NCBI RefSeq assembly: GCF_017853185.1
Contig: NZ_JAFMJZ010000019.1
Location: 1 to 33,326, forward strand
DNA length: 33,326 nt
Direction of reading: 5' to 3'
Origin: Mycolicibacterium sp.
Lineage (GTDB): Bacteria > Actinomycetota > Actinomycetes > Mycobacteriales > Mycobacteriaceae
In this document: piece by piece, positions 30,090 to 33,326 of the stretch
Position numbering within the stretch: position 1 is the stretch's first letter
How the letters are laid out: each line of letters starts with the position of its first letter
Notes under the pieces: generated by a model
Databases searched by the model: none
What the model was told of the DNA's origin: nothing
What the model saw: only the letters and a program-made list of their open reading frames with translations
Translations under genes and position numbers: made by a program

Positions 30090-31063
30090 TCTTTGTCTCC
30101 GAACAATCCGCGCACCGCGGCGACGATCTTCTCGAGCTGTGGCAGAGCCGCCGTCTCGAGCTGTTTGGCGTAGGGGATCGGAATCTCCATGGTGCACACC
30201 CGGGCGATGGGCGCGTCCAGTTCGTAGAAGGCCTGCTCGACGATACGGGCGCTGATCTCGGCGGCCAGGCTGCCGGTGTGCCATGCCTCGTCGACCACGA
30301 CAACCCGGTGCGTCTTGCGCACTGAGGCCATGATCGTCGAGTCGTCCAGGGGCCGCAGCACCCGCAGGTCGATCACCTCGCAGTCGATGCCGGTCTGGGC
30401 CAGTTGCTCGGCGGCGTCGAGTGCCTTGGCGAGGCAGCCGCCGTAGGCGATCACCGTGACGTCGGCACCCGTGCGGCGCACCGCCGCGTTCGAGATATCG
30501 GTAGCCACCAACGAATCCACCTCGGCGGAGGCGTTGTACAGCGCGGCATGCTCGAAGATCACCACCGGGTCAGGATCGGTCAGCGCGGTGCGCAGCATTC
30601 CGTAGGCGTCGGCGACGGTGGCGGGCGCCAGCACCGTGATGCCGGGGATGTGGGCGTACCAGTTCTCCAGACTGTGCGAATGCTGTGCTGCCAGTTGGCG
30701 TCCCGCGCCGGTGGCCATCCGCACCACGATGGGAACGGAGAACTGTCCGTTGGACATGTGCCGCAGGGCCGAGGCGGTGTTCACGATCTGATCGAGCGCC
30801 AGCAGGCTGAAGTTCACCGTCATCACCTCGACGATGGGGCGCAGGCCGTTGAGCGCTGCGCCGATCCCGATGCCGACGAAGCCCAACTCCGAGATCGGCG
30901 TGTCTCGGATTCGATCCGGGCCGAACTCCTCCAGCAGTCCCTTCGACACCGCGTAGGACCCGCCGTACCGTCCGACGTCCTCGCCGAGCAGCACCACCCG
31001 CTCGTCCTCGCGCATGGCATCGGCGATGGCGTCGTGGAGCGCGGCACGATAGTTCGTTTTCAC
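30086..31063 (-). CDS. 2-oxoacid/acetoin dehydrogenase E1 beta subunit
   Basis: This 325-residue subunit is the transketolase-like beta half of the thiamine-diphosphate E1 heterotetramer. Family motifs: [31 protein letters not shown], the TPP-site glutamate in PIVEVMT, and the C-terminal domain [11 protein letters not shown] and [11 protein letters not shown]. Together with E1-alpha it decarboxylates a 2-oxoacid or cleaves acetoin and reductively acylates the E2 lipoyl group. GTG 31063 overlaps the E1-alpha stop by 4 nt (GTGA), and its own TGA overlaps the E2 ATG, so all three subunits are translationally coupled. The substrate cannot be told from sequence here. Confidence 0.92.
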   Translation of the reverse strand: MKTNYRAALHDAIADAMREDERVVLLGEDVGRYGGSYAVSKGLLEEFGPDRIRDTPISELGFVGIGIGAALNGLRPIVEVMTVNFSLLALDQIVNTASALRHMSNGQFSVPIVVRMATGAGRQLAAQHSHSLENWYAHIPGITVLAPATVADAYGMLRTALTDPDPVVIFEHAALYNASAEVDSLVATDISNAAVRRTGADVTVIAYGGCLAKALDAAEQLAQTGIDCEVIDLRVLRPLDDSTIMASVRKTHRVVVVDEAWHTGSLAAEISARIVEQAFYELDAPIARVCTMEIPIPYAKQLETAALPQLEKIVAAVRGLFGDKE

Positions 31064-32051
31064 GAAACCCCCTCCGCAGCTGATGCTTTGGAGGCCGGGG
31101 GAGTCATCAGATGCCGGGCGATGGTGTCCACGCTCTCCAGGGTCCCGGCTTCGGCGTAGGCGACCGCTTCCTCGACCTCGGCGGCCACCTGCTGTTCGAT
31201 GGCCGCGACGTCCTCGGCGCTCAGCAGACCTTCGCTCACGCAGCGGTCGGTGAATGTTCGGATCGGATCGTGCTCCTTCCACTTCTCCACCTCGGCCTTG
31301 TCCCGGTAGAGCTCCGGGTCGAACATCGAATGCGGACGGAAGCGGTAGGTGCGGAACTCCAGGAAGAACGGGCCGCCTTGCGTGCGGATGTGGTCGACGG
31401 CCCGTTGCATCGCGGCGTGGCAGGCCAGCACATCCATCCCGTCGGCGCTGGCGGCGGGGATCCGGTAAGACTCGGCCAGCACCAGCAGGTCGATGTCGGA
31501 GAGTTCCCGTTCGATCGAGGTGCCCATCGCGTAACCGTTGTTCTCGCAACAGAACAGCACCGGCAGCTTCCACAGCTGTGCCATGTTCATGGTCTCGTGG
31601 AAGGCGCCCTCGGCCATTGCGCCCTCGCCGAAATAACAGGCGGAAACCTGGTTTCGCTTCAGCTGCGCGTCGGCGAACGCCAGACCCGCAGCCGTCGGCA
31701 GTCCCCCGGCGACGATGGCGTTACCGCCGTAGAAGCGGCGCTGCGCGTCGAACAGATGCATGGATCCGCCGCGGCCGCCGGAACAGCCCTCCTGCTTGCC
31801 GAACATCTCGGCCATGATCTTGTTCATCGGAATGCCGCGCATCAGGGCGTGCGCATGCTCCCGGTAGGTGGCGATCACGGCATCCTGCTCTCCGAGCACC
31901 CGCAGCGACCCCGCCGCCACCGCCTCTTCGCCGACGTAGAGATGCAGGAAGCCGCGGATCTTGCCGGCGCTGTAGGTCTCCGCGCACTTCTCCTCCATGC
32001 GCCGGATCCGGATCATGTCCGTCAGCAGCGCCCGGGCCAGTGCCGGGTCTG

Positions 32052-32055
<4 letters not shown>
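31060..32055 (-). CDS. 2-oxoacid/acetoin dehydrogenase E1 alpha subunit
   Basis: A 331-residue alpha subunit with the thiamine-diphosphate motif [20 protein letters not shown] ending in CENN, preceded by [12 protein letters not shown] and GGSMHLFD. The phosphorylation-loop equivalent [10 protein letters not shown] is present. The pattern fits pyruvate dehydrogenase or AcoA-type acetoin dehydrogenase better than the branched-chain enzyme, with moderate certainty. ATG 32055 overlaps the ligase stop by 4 nt (ATGA). It would work with E1-beta and E2 from the same transcript. Confidence 0.92.

Positions 32056-33326
<1,271 letters not shown>

Overview
The window is high-GC actinobacterial DNA and almost certainly comes from a mycobacterium, probably an environmental Mycolicibacterium-type species. 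Four things support this: the complete dnaK-grpE-dnaJ-hspR heat-shock operon with HspR (HAIR) operators; an rmlA / aspC-like aminotransferase / large Fe-S reductase block in the order I recall for M. tuberculosis Rv0334-Rv0338c; many Ala/Thr/Pro-rich exported proteins with mycobacterial-style signal regions; and an F420-type luciferase-like oxidoreductase. I cannot name the species from sequence alone. No tRNA, rRNA, CRISPR array, insertion sequence or integrase was seen, and no gene-free stretch reaches 300 bases.

Layout. 1-3785: 3' part of rmlA (dTDP-rhamnose synthesis), converging on a YibE/F membrane protein that is co-transcribed with an aspartate/alanine-type aminotransferase; then a divergent small secreted four-cysteine protein. 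3793-10867 (all minus): a membrane-bound heterodisulfide-reductase-like Fe-S protein with a repetitive Ala/Pro tail. Upstream of it is a compact run of a lipoprotein, an LLM/F420 oxidoreductase, a small single-pass Thr-rich membrane protein and a membrane-anchored Hsp70/actin-like ATPase with a very long Thr/Pro tail. 10920-13843: a chagasin-like (I42) lipoprotein coupled to a short-chain dehydrogenase, with two more SDRs divergent from them across a 40-bp gap. 13844-20311: two exported phosphatases/phosphoesterases, and divergently an exported pectate-lyase-like beta-helix protein with Ig/VCBS-like modules. 20282-23375: a two-TM protein divergent from a DsbA-family protein over a CsoR-like operator array; then a TetR repressor divergent from a DUF4188 protein and a flavodoxin-fold quinone reductase. 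23425-27582: the dnaK operon. 27629-33326 (minus, continuing off the right edge): AMP-forming acyl/acetyl-CoA ligase, E1-alpha, E1-beta and E2 of a 2-oxoacid/acetoin dehydrogenase, a free-standing acyl carrier protein and an aldose-1-epimerase-like protein.

How the genes work together. The heat-shock operon is autoregulated: HspR, its last gene, should bind the two HAIR elements that bracket the dnaK promoter. The TetR/DUF4188/quinone reductase set looks like a small inducible redox or detoxification module, with two matching 17-bp operators in its shared promoter. The right-hand operon, with three successive 4-nt stop/start overlaps, is the best candidate for an undescribed pathway: it joins a CoA ligase, E1/E2 and an acyl carrier protein but has no E3 gene in view. 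A second candidate is the pair of single-pass membrane proteins with Thr/Pro-rich outer tails, one of which has an Hsp70-like cytoplasmic ATPase domain.

Promoters are called by eye. Several genes appear to be leaderless, with a TANNNT -10 box six or seven bases upstream of the ATG/GTG; this is common in mycobacteria.
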